Below are positions 6,465-13,041 of a stretch of 19,957 nt of DNA, piece by piece. The stretch spans positions 1 to 19,957 of the forward strand of contig CAMEWU010000012.1 in the NCBI GenBank assembly GCA_945946715.1, written 5' to 3'. The position numbers and the translations under genes were made by a program. How positions within the stretch are numbered: position 1 is the first letter of the stretch; each line of letters begins with the position of its first letter. Below the pieces are notes generated by a model, which saw only the letters and a program-made list of their open reading frames with translations, ran no database searches and had not been told where the DNA came from. This DNA comes from an uncultured Clostridium sp. GTDB taxonomy: Bacteria; Bacillota; Clostridia; Lachnospirales; Lachnospiraceae.

Positions 6465-6473
6465 GGTTTTTCT
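6447..6473. terminator. Bidirectional terminator between convergent genes
   Basis: An 11-bp perfect stem, AGAAAAACCTC with GAGGTTTTTCT, loop GTTAT. It contains the TGA of the plus-strand hydrolase (6462-6464) and part of the TAG of the minus-strand AraC gene (6472-6474). T-rich arms on both strands. Confidence 0.85.
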
Positions 6474-7683
6474 AGTGATTGGACATAAATACAGGTGTCT
6501 TTTTTTGGTTTCGATATTGTCCCGGTGTAACACCGGTTACTTTTTTGAATACATTTTGAAAGTAACTCTGACTGGAAAAATACAGATAATTACTGATTTC
6601 AGTTAATGATTTATCTGTATAGGATAGTAGGATACAGGCTTCTTCTATCTTGGTCTTGGTTATAAACTCAGATAAACCTACTCCGGTCTCAGCCTTAAAA
6701 CGCTTTAAGAAGTAGGAGGTACTTAAATTAACATAGGAAGCAATGGTATCTGCCTGCAGGGGCTGGTTAACATGTTCTTTAATATAATGAATAGCACTAA
6801 TTACGGGTTGGGAAGCATTCTTGTATTTGACTTCCCGTTCTACCCGCTCCGTAAAATCCATAGGCATTTGTTTAAGTAAACGCTCTACATCTGTAACGTT
6901 GCCATAGCTTTCACTGGTTCGGATATAGATATCACTTAAGTTATAAGCTTCTTCAATATCCATTCCTCCGGCAATGGCGGCACGGGTATACATTGTACAG
7001 GCGGCTATAAAGATATTCTTTGCTTGTCGAAGCCCATCCTTGCCAATCGTGCCCTGATGGCCGGGCATGGGAGTGATAAGATTTTTTTTCATACCTTCGG
7101 TATTCCCACTGGCAATCAAATCCATTTTCTGCATTTCAAAAAGATAGGTATTATGAATGGCTTCATTTTCCCGGGATTCGTATGCAGTATGGGTATATTC
7201 AATATTAATATTTGATTCAGTTTTGCTTGAATTGCATCCGATTTCATCTATGGTGATTGATTTATGATTGCATGCAAAATGTAAGCAACATAAATAAGAA
7301 AGGAATCGATGCAAAGGTCCATTAGGCAGACCGGTTAAATAGATTTTTATCCGTTCTTCATCATTAGGTGGAATGTGCATTTCCTGAATAACTGTAGGTA
7401 GAATTTCTTTGGTAACAGGCATAAGAAAATAAGGCCCGATAAACAGCCAGAGATTATCTTCCTCCAGTTGAATTAATCCATAATAAGCCTCAAAGGTGGT
7501 GGATAAATAAGAAACTGGTGTGCCTTGTTCCTTTAAACTATGGTAAGAAGAGCGAAAGTGTTCTGTTAATCCAATAGCAGAAGGAATTTGAAATACCACC
7601 TCATCATCCCGAAACAGACAAAGCGGGATATTATTCACATCAAATAAGTTATTTAAGAATACAATATACTCATTGATTTGCAT
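6472..7683 (-). CDS. AraC-family transcriptional regulator
   Basis: 403 residues from the ATG at 7683, which lies about 7 nt after AAAGGGAG; the longer in-frame extension to 7773 has no ribosome site. The last about 115 residues carry two AraC helix-turn-helix motifs: IKEHVNQPLQADTIASYV..STSYFLKRFKAETG, then SLTEISNYLYFSSQSYFQNVFKKVTGVTPGQYR. The N-terminal 290 residues form a sensory region seen in many Clostridia regulators of this type, with no clear cupin motif. It is divergently arranged with the DUF2752 gene, which is a possible target along with its own promoter. Ligand unknown. Confidence 0.9.
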   Translation of the reverse strand: MQINEYIVFLNNLFDVNNIPLCLFRDDEVVFQIPSAIGLTEHFRSSYHSLKEQGTPVSYLSTTFEAYYGLIQLEEDNLWLFIGPYFLMPVTKEILPTVIQEMHIPPNDEERIKIYLTGLPNGPLHRFLSYLCCLHFACNHKSITIDEIGCNSSKTESNINIEYTHTAYESRENEAIHNTYLFEMQKMDLIASGNTEGMKKNLITPMPGHQGTIGKDGLRQAKNIFIAACTMYTRAAIAGGMDIEEAYNLSDIYIRTSESYGNVTDVERLLKQMPMDFTERVEREVKYKNASQPVISAIHYIKEHVNQPLQADTIASYVNLSTSYFLKRFKAETGVGLSEFITKTKIEEACILLSYTDKSLTEISNYLYFSSQSYFQNVFKKVTGVTPGQYRNQKKTPVFMSNH

Positions 7684-7750
7684 GATAGACTCCCTTTCTG
7701 ATTCTAAGAACAAAAAGTGCTTGCTCATAGTTTTATTTGCTTTGACAGTA

Positions 7751-7761
7751 CCACATTGTGG
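7751..7761. promoter_or_regulatory. Small palindrome upstream of the AraC gene
   Basis: CCACA-T-TGTGG lies in the divergent spacer and overlaps the region between a possible minus-strand -35 (TTGCCA) and -10. It is a possible operator for the neighbouring AraC protein or another regulator; 11 bp is short, so this is tentative. Confidence 0.3.
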
Positions 7762-7822
7762 AAAAATTGGCAAGATAACGAAATATGAATTTTAGAACGG
7801 AATCGTTAATCGGGATGTTGTA

Positions 7823-7851
7823 TTGCACTTAATACAAAAAGAAGGTATACT
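7823..7851 (+). promoter_or_regulatory. Promoter of the DUF2752 gene
   Basis: TTGCAC (7823-7828), 17-bp spacer, TATACT (7846-7851), about 36 nt ahead of the TTG start. Confidence 0.65.
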
Positions 7852-7887
7852 GGCTTTGGATAACGTCAGAAGAAAAGAGGAAGACCT

Positions 7888-8343
7888 TTGGAACAGAAAC
7901 AGTTTTTGAAAAATGAGAGGACAGCTTTTATCTGGGTAAATGTAGGGTGTCTGATTCTATTTATCGGTTTAATGATTTGGAAATATTGTCCGGCGTTGCA
8001 TACCTTAAGCAATGCCTGTGTGTTTCATGAAATCTTTCATTTGTATTGCCCGGGATGTGGAGGAACCAGAGCAGTATATGCATTGCTTCAACTGGATTTA
8101 TGGAAGTCTTTTTTATATCATCCTATTGTTTTATTTATTGCATTGATTCTGGTGGAATATTATGTTGGAGCAATTGTGACACTGATTCGAAGAAATGGAA
8201 AACGATATTATTATTTGCGTGTCTGGTTTTGTTATGTGGCATTGGGAATTGTAGTAGTGAATTTCGTTGCACGGAATCTGCTACTGGTATTTGGGCATAT
8301 TGATTATATCGGAGACCTGCTTCCGTATTGGATAAACAGATGA
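7888..8343 (+). CDS. DUF2752 small membrane protein
   Basis: 151 residues from a TTG start preceded by AGAGGAAG; no ATG fits better. The DUF2752 signature CPGCGGTR is at 54-61, followed by a helix and a YHP motif near 77-79. Three hydrophobic spans at about 13-32, 77-100 and 109-132 predict an integral membrane protein. The Cys pair in CPGC might bind a metal. Molecular function is not known for the family. No terminator separates it from fba, but fba appears to have its own promoter. Confidence 0.8.
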   Translation: MEQKQFLKNERTAFIWVNVGCLILFIGLMIWKYCPALHTLSNACVFHEIFHLYCPGCGGTRAVYALLQLDLWKSFLYHPIVLFIALILVEYYVGAIVTLIRRNGKRYYYLRVWFCYVALGIVVVNFVARNLLLVFGHIDYIGDLLPYWINR

Positions 8344-8368
8344 ATTATTTTGGATTAATATTTTTTGC

Positions 8369-8397
8369 TTTATTTCTGACAGGAAATGGGTTATACT
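8369..8397 (+). promoter_or_regulatory. Likely promoter of fba
   Basis: TTTATT (8369-8374), 17-bp spacer, TATACT (8392-8397). The -35 is weak. Start predicted near 8404, giving a leader of about 49 nt. Confidence 0.45.
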
Positions 8398-8410
8398 TAT
8401 TTTATCAATG

Positions 8411-8426
8411 CGTACAGTGATGTACG
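8411..8426 (+). repeat. Short hairpin in the fba leader
   Basis: CGTACA-GTGA-TGTACG, a perfect 6-bp stem with a 4-nt loop, just after the predicted transcription start. It could be an operator or an mRNA-stabilising 5' hairpin. Confidence 0.4.
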
Positions 8427-8452
8427 ACTATACCACAAATGGAGGATTTATT

Positions 8453-9316
8453 ATGTTAGTATCAGCAAAAGAGATGTTGACAAAGGCTAAAGCCGGTCAT
8501 TATGCAGTTGGTCAGTTCAACATCAACAATCTGGAATGGACAAAGTCAATTCTTTTAACTGCACAGGAGTTACAGTCTCCAGTTATCTTAGGCGTGTCTG
8601 AAGGTGCTGGTAAGTACATGACTGGATATAAGACAGTTGCAGCTATGGTTAAAGCTATGATTGAAGAGTTAAATATTACAGTTCCTGTAGCACTTCACTT
8701 AGACCATGGTTCATATGAAGGTGCTAAGAAGTGTATTGAAGCTGGTTTTTCTTCTATCATGTTCGATGGTTCACATTATCCAATTGAAGAGAACATCGCT
8801 AAGACAAAGGAATTGGTTGAGACCTGTAACAAGTTAGGCTTATCTCTGGAAGCAGAGGTTGGTTCTATCGGTGGTGAAGAAGATGGTGTCATCGGTAAGG
8901 GTGAATGTGCAGATCCTCAGGAATGTAAAGCAATCGCTGATTTAGGTGTTACTATGTTGGCAGCAGGTATTGGTAATATTCATGGTAAGTATCCGGACAA
9001 TTGGGAAGGATTAAGCTTCGAGACATTGGATGCAATTCAGCAGTTAACAGGCGATATGCCATTAGTATTACACGGTGGTACAGGTATTCCGGAAGACATG
9101 ATTAAGAAAGCAATCTCTCTTGGTGTTGCTAAGATTAATGTAAATACTGAGTGCCAGTTATCCTTTGCAGCAGCTACCCGTAAGTATATTGAAGAAGGTA
9201 AGGATTTACAGGGTAAGGGATTTGACCCACGTAAGTTATTAGCTCCGGGTGCAGAGGCTATTAAGGCAACTGTTAAGGAAAAGATGGAATTATTTGGTTC
9301 TGTAGGTAAGGCGTAA
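8453..9316 (+). CDS. fba: Class II fructose-1,6-bisphosphate aldolase
   Basis: 287 residues. The start is the ATG after GGAGGATTTATT; the in-frame start at 8408 would add 15 unlikely residues. The zinc-dependent enzyme cleaves fructose 1,6-bisphosphate to dihydroxyacetone phosphate and glyceraldehyde 3-phosphate in cytoplasmic glycolysis. Signatures: GQFNINN (20-26), HLDHGS (82-87) with the catalytic Asp84 and a zinc-ligand His85, EAEVGSIGGEED (133-144), GNIHGKY (174-180) with His177, VLHGGTG (205-211) with His207, and INVNT (228-232). Full family length and all motifs present. Codon use is strongly biased (GGT, AAG, GTT), as expected of a highly expressed gene. A tagatose-bisphosphate aldolase is the only close alternative. 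Confidence 0.95.
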   Translation: MLVSAKEMLTKAKAGHYAVGQFNINNLEWTKSILLTAQELQSPVILGVSEGAGKYMTGYKTVAAMVKAMIEELNITVPVALHLDHGSYEGAKKCIEAGFSSIMFDGSHYPIEENIAKTKELVETCNKLGLSLEAEVGSIGGEEDGVIGKGECADPQECKAIADLGVTMLAAGIGNIHGKYPDNWEGLSFETLDAIQQLTGDMPLVLHGGTGIPEDMIKKAISLGVAKINVNTECQLSFAAATRKYIEEGKDLQGKGFDPRKLLAPGAEAIKATVKEKMELFGSVGKA

Positions 9317-9339
9317 ATTTAACGAGAACTGATAATATT

Positions 9340-9393
9340 AAGAAAGACTCCTGTCTGAATGAAACGTAGTGATTTCAGACAGGAGTCTTTCTT
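9340..9393. terminator. Long bidirectional terminator between fba and the XRE gene
   Basis: A perfect 20-bp stem (9340-9359 with 9374-9393) with AAGAAAG/CTTTCTT ends. It serves fba on the plus strand; the TAA of the minus-strand XRE gene (9392-9394) overlaps its edge. Confidence 0.9.
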
Positions 9394-9709
9394 ATAGTAC
9401 TTTAGCAATTCGCAGGAGAATTTCCTGCGTTTCTTTTTGCATACTTTTTGTGACGTTCAGTAATTCTTTTTCTGTTACGGAAGTGGCATGATGATATTCA
9501 TTTCCTAGAATATAGTCCACCGTTGTATCCAATGCATTGCATATGTTTACTAAAAGAGTTAGAGAAACTTTGACCTTGTTTGTTTCAATATTACTGATGT
9601 GTGAAATGTTAACATCAGTCATTTCAGCTAGATTTTCCTGAGTTAACTGTCGTTCGATTCGTACTTCTTTAATCCGTTGTCCAATTTGAGAAAAATCCAA
9701 TTCTTTCAT
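9392..9709 (-). CDS. XRE-family (Cro/CI-type) transcriptional regulator
   Basis: 105 residues. The N-terminal 65 residues are a standard HTH_3 domain (IGQRIKEVRIERQLTQENLAEM...SHISNIETNKVKVSLTLLVNICNALDTTVDYIL). The short C-terminal tail (NVTKSMQKETQEILLRIAKVL) could aid dimerisation. AGGGAGA precedes the ATG by about 9 nt. It is divergent from the polymer-ligase/transpeptidase/BspA unit with a 200-nt spacer rich in TAGCTATA-type repeats, so it probably represses that unit, itself, or both. No sensor or enzyme domain is attached. Confidence 0.9.
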   Translation of the reverse strand: MKELDFSQIGQRIKEVRIERQLTQENLAEMTDVNISHISNIETNKVKVSLTLLVNICNALDTTVDYILGNEYHHATSVTEKELLNVTKSMQKETQEILLRIAKVL

Positions 9710-9741
9710 ACATAGAATCTCCCTTACAAATATTGATGTAA

Positions 9742-9770
9742 TTGTAATATTTTTCTAGCTATAGTATAAT
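9742..9770 (+). promoter_or_regulatory. Promoter of the ligase/transpeptidase/BspA unit
   Basis: TTGTAA (9742-9747), 17-bp spacer, perfect TATAAT (9765-9770). It reads rightward. A CTAGCTATAG element fills the spacer beside the -10. Confidence 0.7.
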
Positions 9771-9799
9771 GACCTGTAAATATATAAATTATAGCTATA
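9755..9799. promoter_or_regulatory. Repeated TAGCTATA operator-like elements
   Basis: TAGCTATAG occurs at 9756-9764 inside the promoter and again at 9792-9800 within TATAGCTATA (9790-9799), which is a perfect 10-bp palindrome. Two copies of the same element, one in the promoter and one about 36 bp further on, next to a gene for an XRE repressor, suggest its operators. Confidence 0.45.
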
Positions 9800-9828
9800 G
9801 ACAAAAATATAAAAGGGTGTTAAAATAA

Positions 9829-9844
9829 ATTCGCACATACGAAT
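9829..9844. promoter_or_regulatory. Inverted repeat ahead of the ligase-like gene
   Basis: ATTCG-N6-CGAAT in the 5' leader of the operon. Too short to assign; it could be a further regulatory site or chance. Confidence 0.25.
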
Positions 9845-9909
9845 AGTTGTTAATGATATTAATATGGAAGAAATATGAAGTTAATATACGAAGTGGGTTG
9901 CTAATAACT

Positions 9910-11589
9910 ATGAAAGATCAGGAAAATCGTAGAATTTCTATTATTACATATTGTCTATTTGTAAGCTGCCTGGTTTTGGCTGGCGGCTTTTTTGAGTATG
10001 TATCCTGCTTAATGGTGACTGTTTTGACGGGAATATTAGGTATTTGCTGGTGGCGGGCAGGAAAGATTAGTCTGCCATCCATTGTCAGCTTGATACCCAT
10101 AGCTGTTATCCCACTTGGTTATCTTATAACCTGCTTATGGGGGATTGATCGAGGGATGGCAGTGCTGGGATTTTTTAAATTTCTGCCACTGCTATTATTC
10201 TTTCTGTTATTAACGTTACTTGGAAAACAAAAAGAATGGTTAATCTCCATGTTACCGATTACCGGAACACTTATGACTTTATTTACGTTTTTAATGTCAT
10301 TGTTTCCGGTATTTCAAGAGTATGTTTTGGTTGCCGGCAGATTGTCGGGAACCTTCCAATATCCCAATACTTATGCGGTTTTTTTATTGGTTTGTTTGAT
10401 TATTGTATCCTTTCGAAGAGACTGGAAAGCAATTATTTATGCAGGAATTCTTCTTTTTGGTATTTATCAAAGCGGAAGCCGGACAGTTTATGTAATAACT
10501 GCCGGTATTGGGCTTGCTTTGGTTTTATATCATAAGGATATTCGAAAATATACGATTCCCTGTGTTGTTCTATTAGCCACGGGAGTTGGAATACTGGTTT
10601 GGAGACAATTGGGAATAGGAGCAAATCGATTAGGAACGTTATCTCTATCGGCAAGTACATTTCTTGGAAGATTACTGTATTTTCAAGATGCTGTTCCAAT
10701 GATTTTAAAACATCCGTTTGGTATGGGGTATTATGGGTATTTTTTTGTTCAGCAAGAATATCAGACAGGTGTGTATTCTGTTTTAAGTGTCCACAATGAA
10801 TGTTTGCAACTGATGTTAGACATTGGCATAATTCCGGCAGTTGTATTCTTTGGCTACTTAGTCTGGTCAATCATAAGGAAGGGACAGACAGGAAGAAATC
10901 GTTTTGTGTTAATTGCAATGTTATTACATGTTATGTTGGACTATGATTTTCAATTTCTGTCAATGCTATGGGTTCTGTTATTGTTCTTGGATACGGAGCA
11001 GAAAAAGGAATACGCTATCCGTAGAGTTGGTAAAAGCGGATTGCTGATAGGTTCATTCTGTCTGATTGCCGGAGCCGTAATATTCGGTTTCTCTTGTTTC
11101 TGTTATAACAATGGAAATTATAAAAGGGCGTTTGCATGGGGACACTATCATACCATGGCAGAAGTTTATCTGATGTTAGAAAGTGAAGATGCAGAAGAAG
11201 GTTATCAGTTGGCAGATGATATCATAAGCAGAAATACCCATGTGTATCAGGCTTATGCTGTGTTGGCCAGACAACAGTTGTCACAGGGAAATGTGGAAGA
11301 ATTTATACGATTGGAAGAACGTGCATTGACGTTGGCACCCTATGAGAATCAGGAGTATCAAAACTATGTAGATGCATTAAATGCATGCTGTGAACGATAT
11401 GTAGAGTCTGGAAATATAGAAAGTGCCGGAATCTGTCTAAAGCGGATGGAAGGTGTGGAAACTCGATTGCAGGTGTTATCAGAAAGAACAAGTTCACTTG
11501 GATGGAAAATCAAGGATGTACCGGAAGTGGAATTGCCAACAGAGTATATGGAAATGATAGAGACATGGAAGGATGTATTGGATGAATAA
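9910..11589 (+). CDS. O-antigen ligase/polymerase-like (Wzy_C/WaaL type) membrane protein with TPR-like tail
   Basis: 559 residues from ATG 9910. The ribosome site is weak and in-frame TTG/ATG codons at 9847 and 9853 remain possible. About ten hydrophobic spans fill residues 10-400. Motifs typical of Wzy_C/WaaL enzymes: GRLSGTFQYPNTYA (143-156), the SGSRT stretch (188-192), and in the large external loop HNECLQLMLDIG (295-306). These enzymes use undecaprenyl-linked glycans as donor for polymerisation, or for transfer to a lipid or protein. Residues about 410-559 are hydrophilic and helical, with TPR-like repeats (YQAYAVLARQQLSQGNVEEFIRLEERALTLAP). First gene of a tight unit: it overlaps the transpeptidase gene by 8 nt. 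In a Gram-positive with no O-antigen, the acceptor may be a wall polymer or a protein. Confidence 0.75.
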   Translation: MKDQENRRISIITYCLFVSCLVLAGGFFEYVSCLMVTVLTGILGICWWRAGKISLPSIVSLIPIAVIPLGYLITCLWGIDRGMAVLGFFKFLPLLLFFLLLTLLGKQKEWLISMLPITGTLMTLFTFLMSLFPVFQEYVLVAGRLSGTFQYPNTYAVFLLVCLIIVSFRRDWKAIIYAGILLFGIYQSGSRTVYVITAGIGLALVLYHKDIRKYTIPCVVLLATGVGILVWRQLGIGANRLGTLSLSASTFLGRLLYFQDAVPMILKHPFGMGYYGYFFVQQEYQTGVYSVLSVHNECLQLMLDIGIIPAVVFFGYLVWSIIRKGQTGRNRFVLIAMLLHVMLDYDFQFLSMLWVLLLFLDTEQKKEYAIRRVGKSGLLIGSFCLIAGAVIFGFSCFCYNNGNYKRAFAWGHYHTMAEVYLMLESEDAEEGYQLADDIISRNTHVYQAYAVLARQQLSQGNVEEFIRLEERALTLAPYENQEYQNYVDALNACCERYVESGNIESAGICLKRMEGVETRLQVLSERTSSLGWKIKDVPEVELPTEYMEMIETWKDVLDE

Positions 11590-12964
11590 GCGTGAGATAA
11601 TCGGGATATTTGCCATTGCAGGAATATGTACCGCCATCATTTTGTTTGGATTATTTTTTGGAAAAAAGACAGTAAAATTAGTGGATGCTTCTGGAGAGGT
11701 GTTTGCCTCTATCGAAAAAAAGGGAGAAACCATTCATTATGTGTGCGAGGAAGATGAAATGGCATATGTAAGTATGATTTGGGAAGAAGCCTGTCAGATT
11801 GTGATGGAACAGGAAGGATACCAGAGAGAGCAGGCGGAGGAGTGGTTATTCCGGAAACAGGCTGAGTGCTATACCTTTTATGATAGAGAGATACAGGGAA
11901 AATTAGTACAGGCTTATGAGAAGCACCAAATGGAAATGAATGGCAATTTTGCAGCTTCCGTCAATGATATTCATGGAAAAGTTTTGGCATGTTACAGTGT
12001 AGGCAGAGATCAGGCGGATGCGAACTATGTACTGGCATCAACCTATGCAGGTTCTACCATGAAACCATTAAGCGTGTATGGTCCGGCTATGGAAGCCGGC
12101 ATATTACATTGGTCCTCCATGTTGCCGGATGAACCTTATACAGTGGTGTCGGATAAAGAGGGCAATCTGATAGACTGGCCTCAAAATACGGTTCCCTATA
12201 CCTATGAGGACTATATGGTGGCAGATGCATTACAGAAATCCTTAAACACTGTAGCAGTTCAGGCATTGAAGGAATATGGAGTGAGAAATGCAGTTCAATT
12301 TATGGCAGAAAACTATCAGATAGATGTATCAGAGGAAGAAGAAATCATTGCGAAAGAGGGCGAAGATGAAGTATTAGGTAATCTGGCATTGGGGTATTTA
12401 CGCAGTGGGGTTACAGTCAAGAATATGGCAGGGTATTATCAGGTGTTTGCAAATGGTGGTACCTATACACCGGCACATGGAATCCAGAGGATGGAAATAA
12501 AAGGTACTTGTTATTATCAGCATTCAGAGGAAGCCAGACAGGTATTTTCACCGGAAACCGCGTATATTTGCAACCGAATGCTGAAGCGTGTGGTAGAAGA
12601 AGGTGGAACCGCACCAAGTGCGGCAATACCGCAGGTGGATATTTGTGGCAAGACCGGAACCTCAGATGATTATGCTGACAACTGGTTTATCGGCTGTTCC
12701 CCTCAATATGTATGTGCTGTCTGGCACGGAAGCAGGGAAGGAGCATATGAACCGGATCATAAGGGCTCTGTACTGGTATTTCATGACTTTATGGAACAGA
12801 TGCATCAGGAAGGACTGGAGTTTGAACAACCGGAAGGAGTTGTGAAAGTATCAATTTGTGAAAAGACAGGATGCTTGGCGGGTACACAATGCGAAAGCAT
12901 AACCTATGGGTATTATTCTTCGGAACATCAGCCTGTACAGTGTACAGAAGAAGAAACCCGATGA
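11582..12964 (+). CDS. Penicillin-binding transpeptidase without glycosyltransferase domain
   Basis: 460 residues. ATG 11582 follows AAGGA by 8 nt and is preferred over 11573. One N-terminal membrane anchor (about 5-27), then a 90-residue linker region and a transpeptidase domain (about 120-400). All three active-site motifs are present: S158-T-M-K161, S220-L-N222 and K357-T-G-T360, so the enzyme should acylate beta-lactams and cross-link peptidoglycan stems or a related substrate. The C-terminal pattern ICEKTGCLAGTQC...PVQC matches the tail of class A PBPs, yet the GT51 glycosyltransferase domain that should precede it is absent, and there is no class B dimerisation domain. It is co-transcribed with the ligase-like gene and the BspA-type gene. 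Confidence 0.85.
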   Translation: MNKREIIGIFAIAGICTAIILFGLFFGKKTVKLVDASGEVFASIEKKGETIHYVCEEDEMAYVSMIWEEACQIVMEQEGYQREQAEEWLFRKQAECYTFYDREIQGKLVQAYEKHQMEMNGNFAASVNDIHGKVLACYSVGRDQADANYVLASTYAGSTMKPLSVYGPAMEAGILHWSSMLPDEPYTVVSDKEGNLIDWPQNTVPYTYEDYMVADALQKSLNTVAVQALKEYGVRNAVQFMAENYQIDVSEEEEIIAKEGEDEVLGNLALGYLRSGVTVKNMAGYYQVFANGGTYTPAHGIQRMEIKGTCYYQHSEEARQVFSPETAYICNRMLKRVVEEGGTAPSAAIPQVDICGKTGTSDDYADNWFIGCSPQYVCAVWHGSREGAYEPDHKGSVLVFHDFMEQMHQEGLEFEQPEGVVKVSICEKTGCLAGTQCESITYGYYSSEHQPVQCTEEETR

Positions 12965-13041
12965 CTATAGATTATGAATTTGGAGAAAGGAGAAACGAGA
13001 AAGGAAAACAAACGATGAAAAAAGGAGGAGAAAGAGCATGA
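12961..13041 (+). CDS. Possible 26-codon coupling ORF
   Basis: The ATG at 12961 overlaps the stop of the transpeptidase gene (ATGA), and its TGA at 13039-13041 overlaps the ATG of the BspA-type gene (ATGA). The peptide is hydrophilic and basic (MTIDYEFGERRNEKGKQT...), without recognisable domain. The ribosome site is weak. It may only serve translational coupling, or be chance. Confidence 0.25.
   Translation: MTIDYEFGERRNEKGKQTMKKGGERA

Noticed and set aside
10433..10870. Minus-strand open frame opposite the ligase-like gene
   Set aside because: A shadow of a long membrane-protein gene with strong coding features; no start context.
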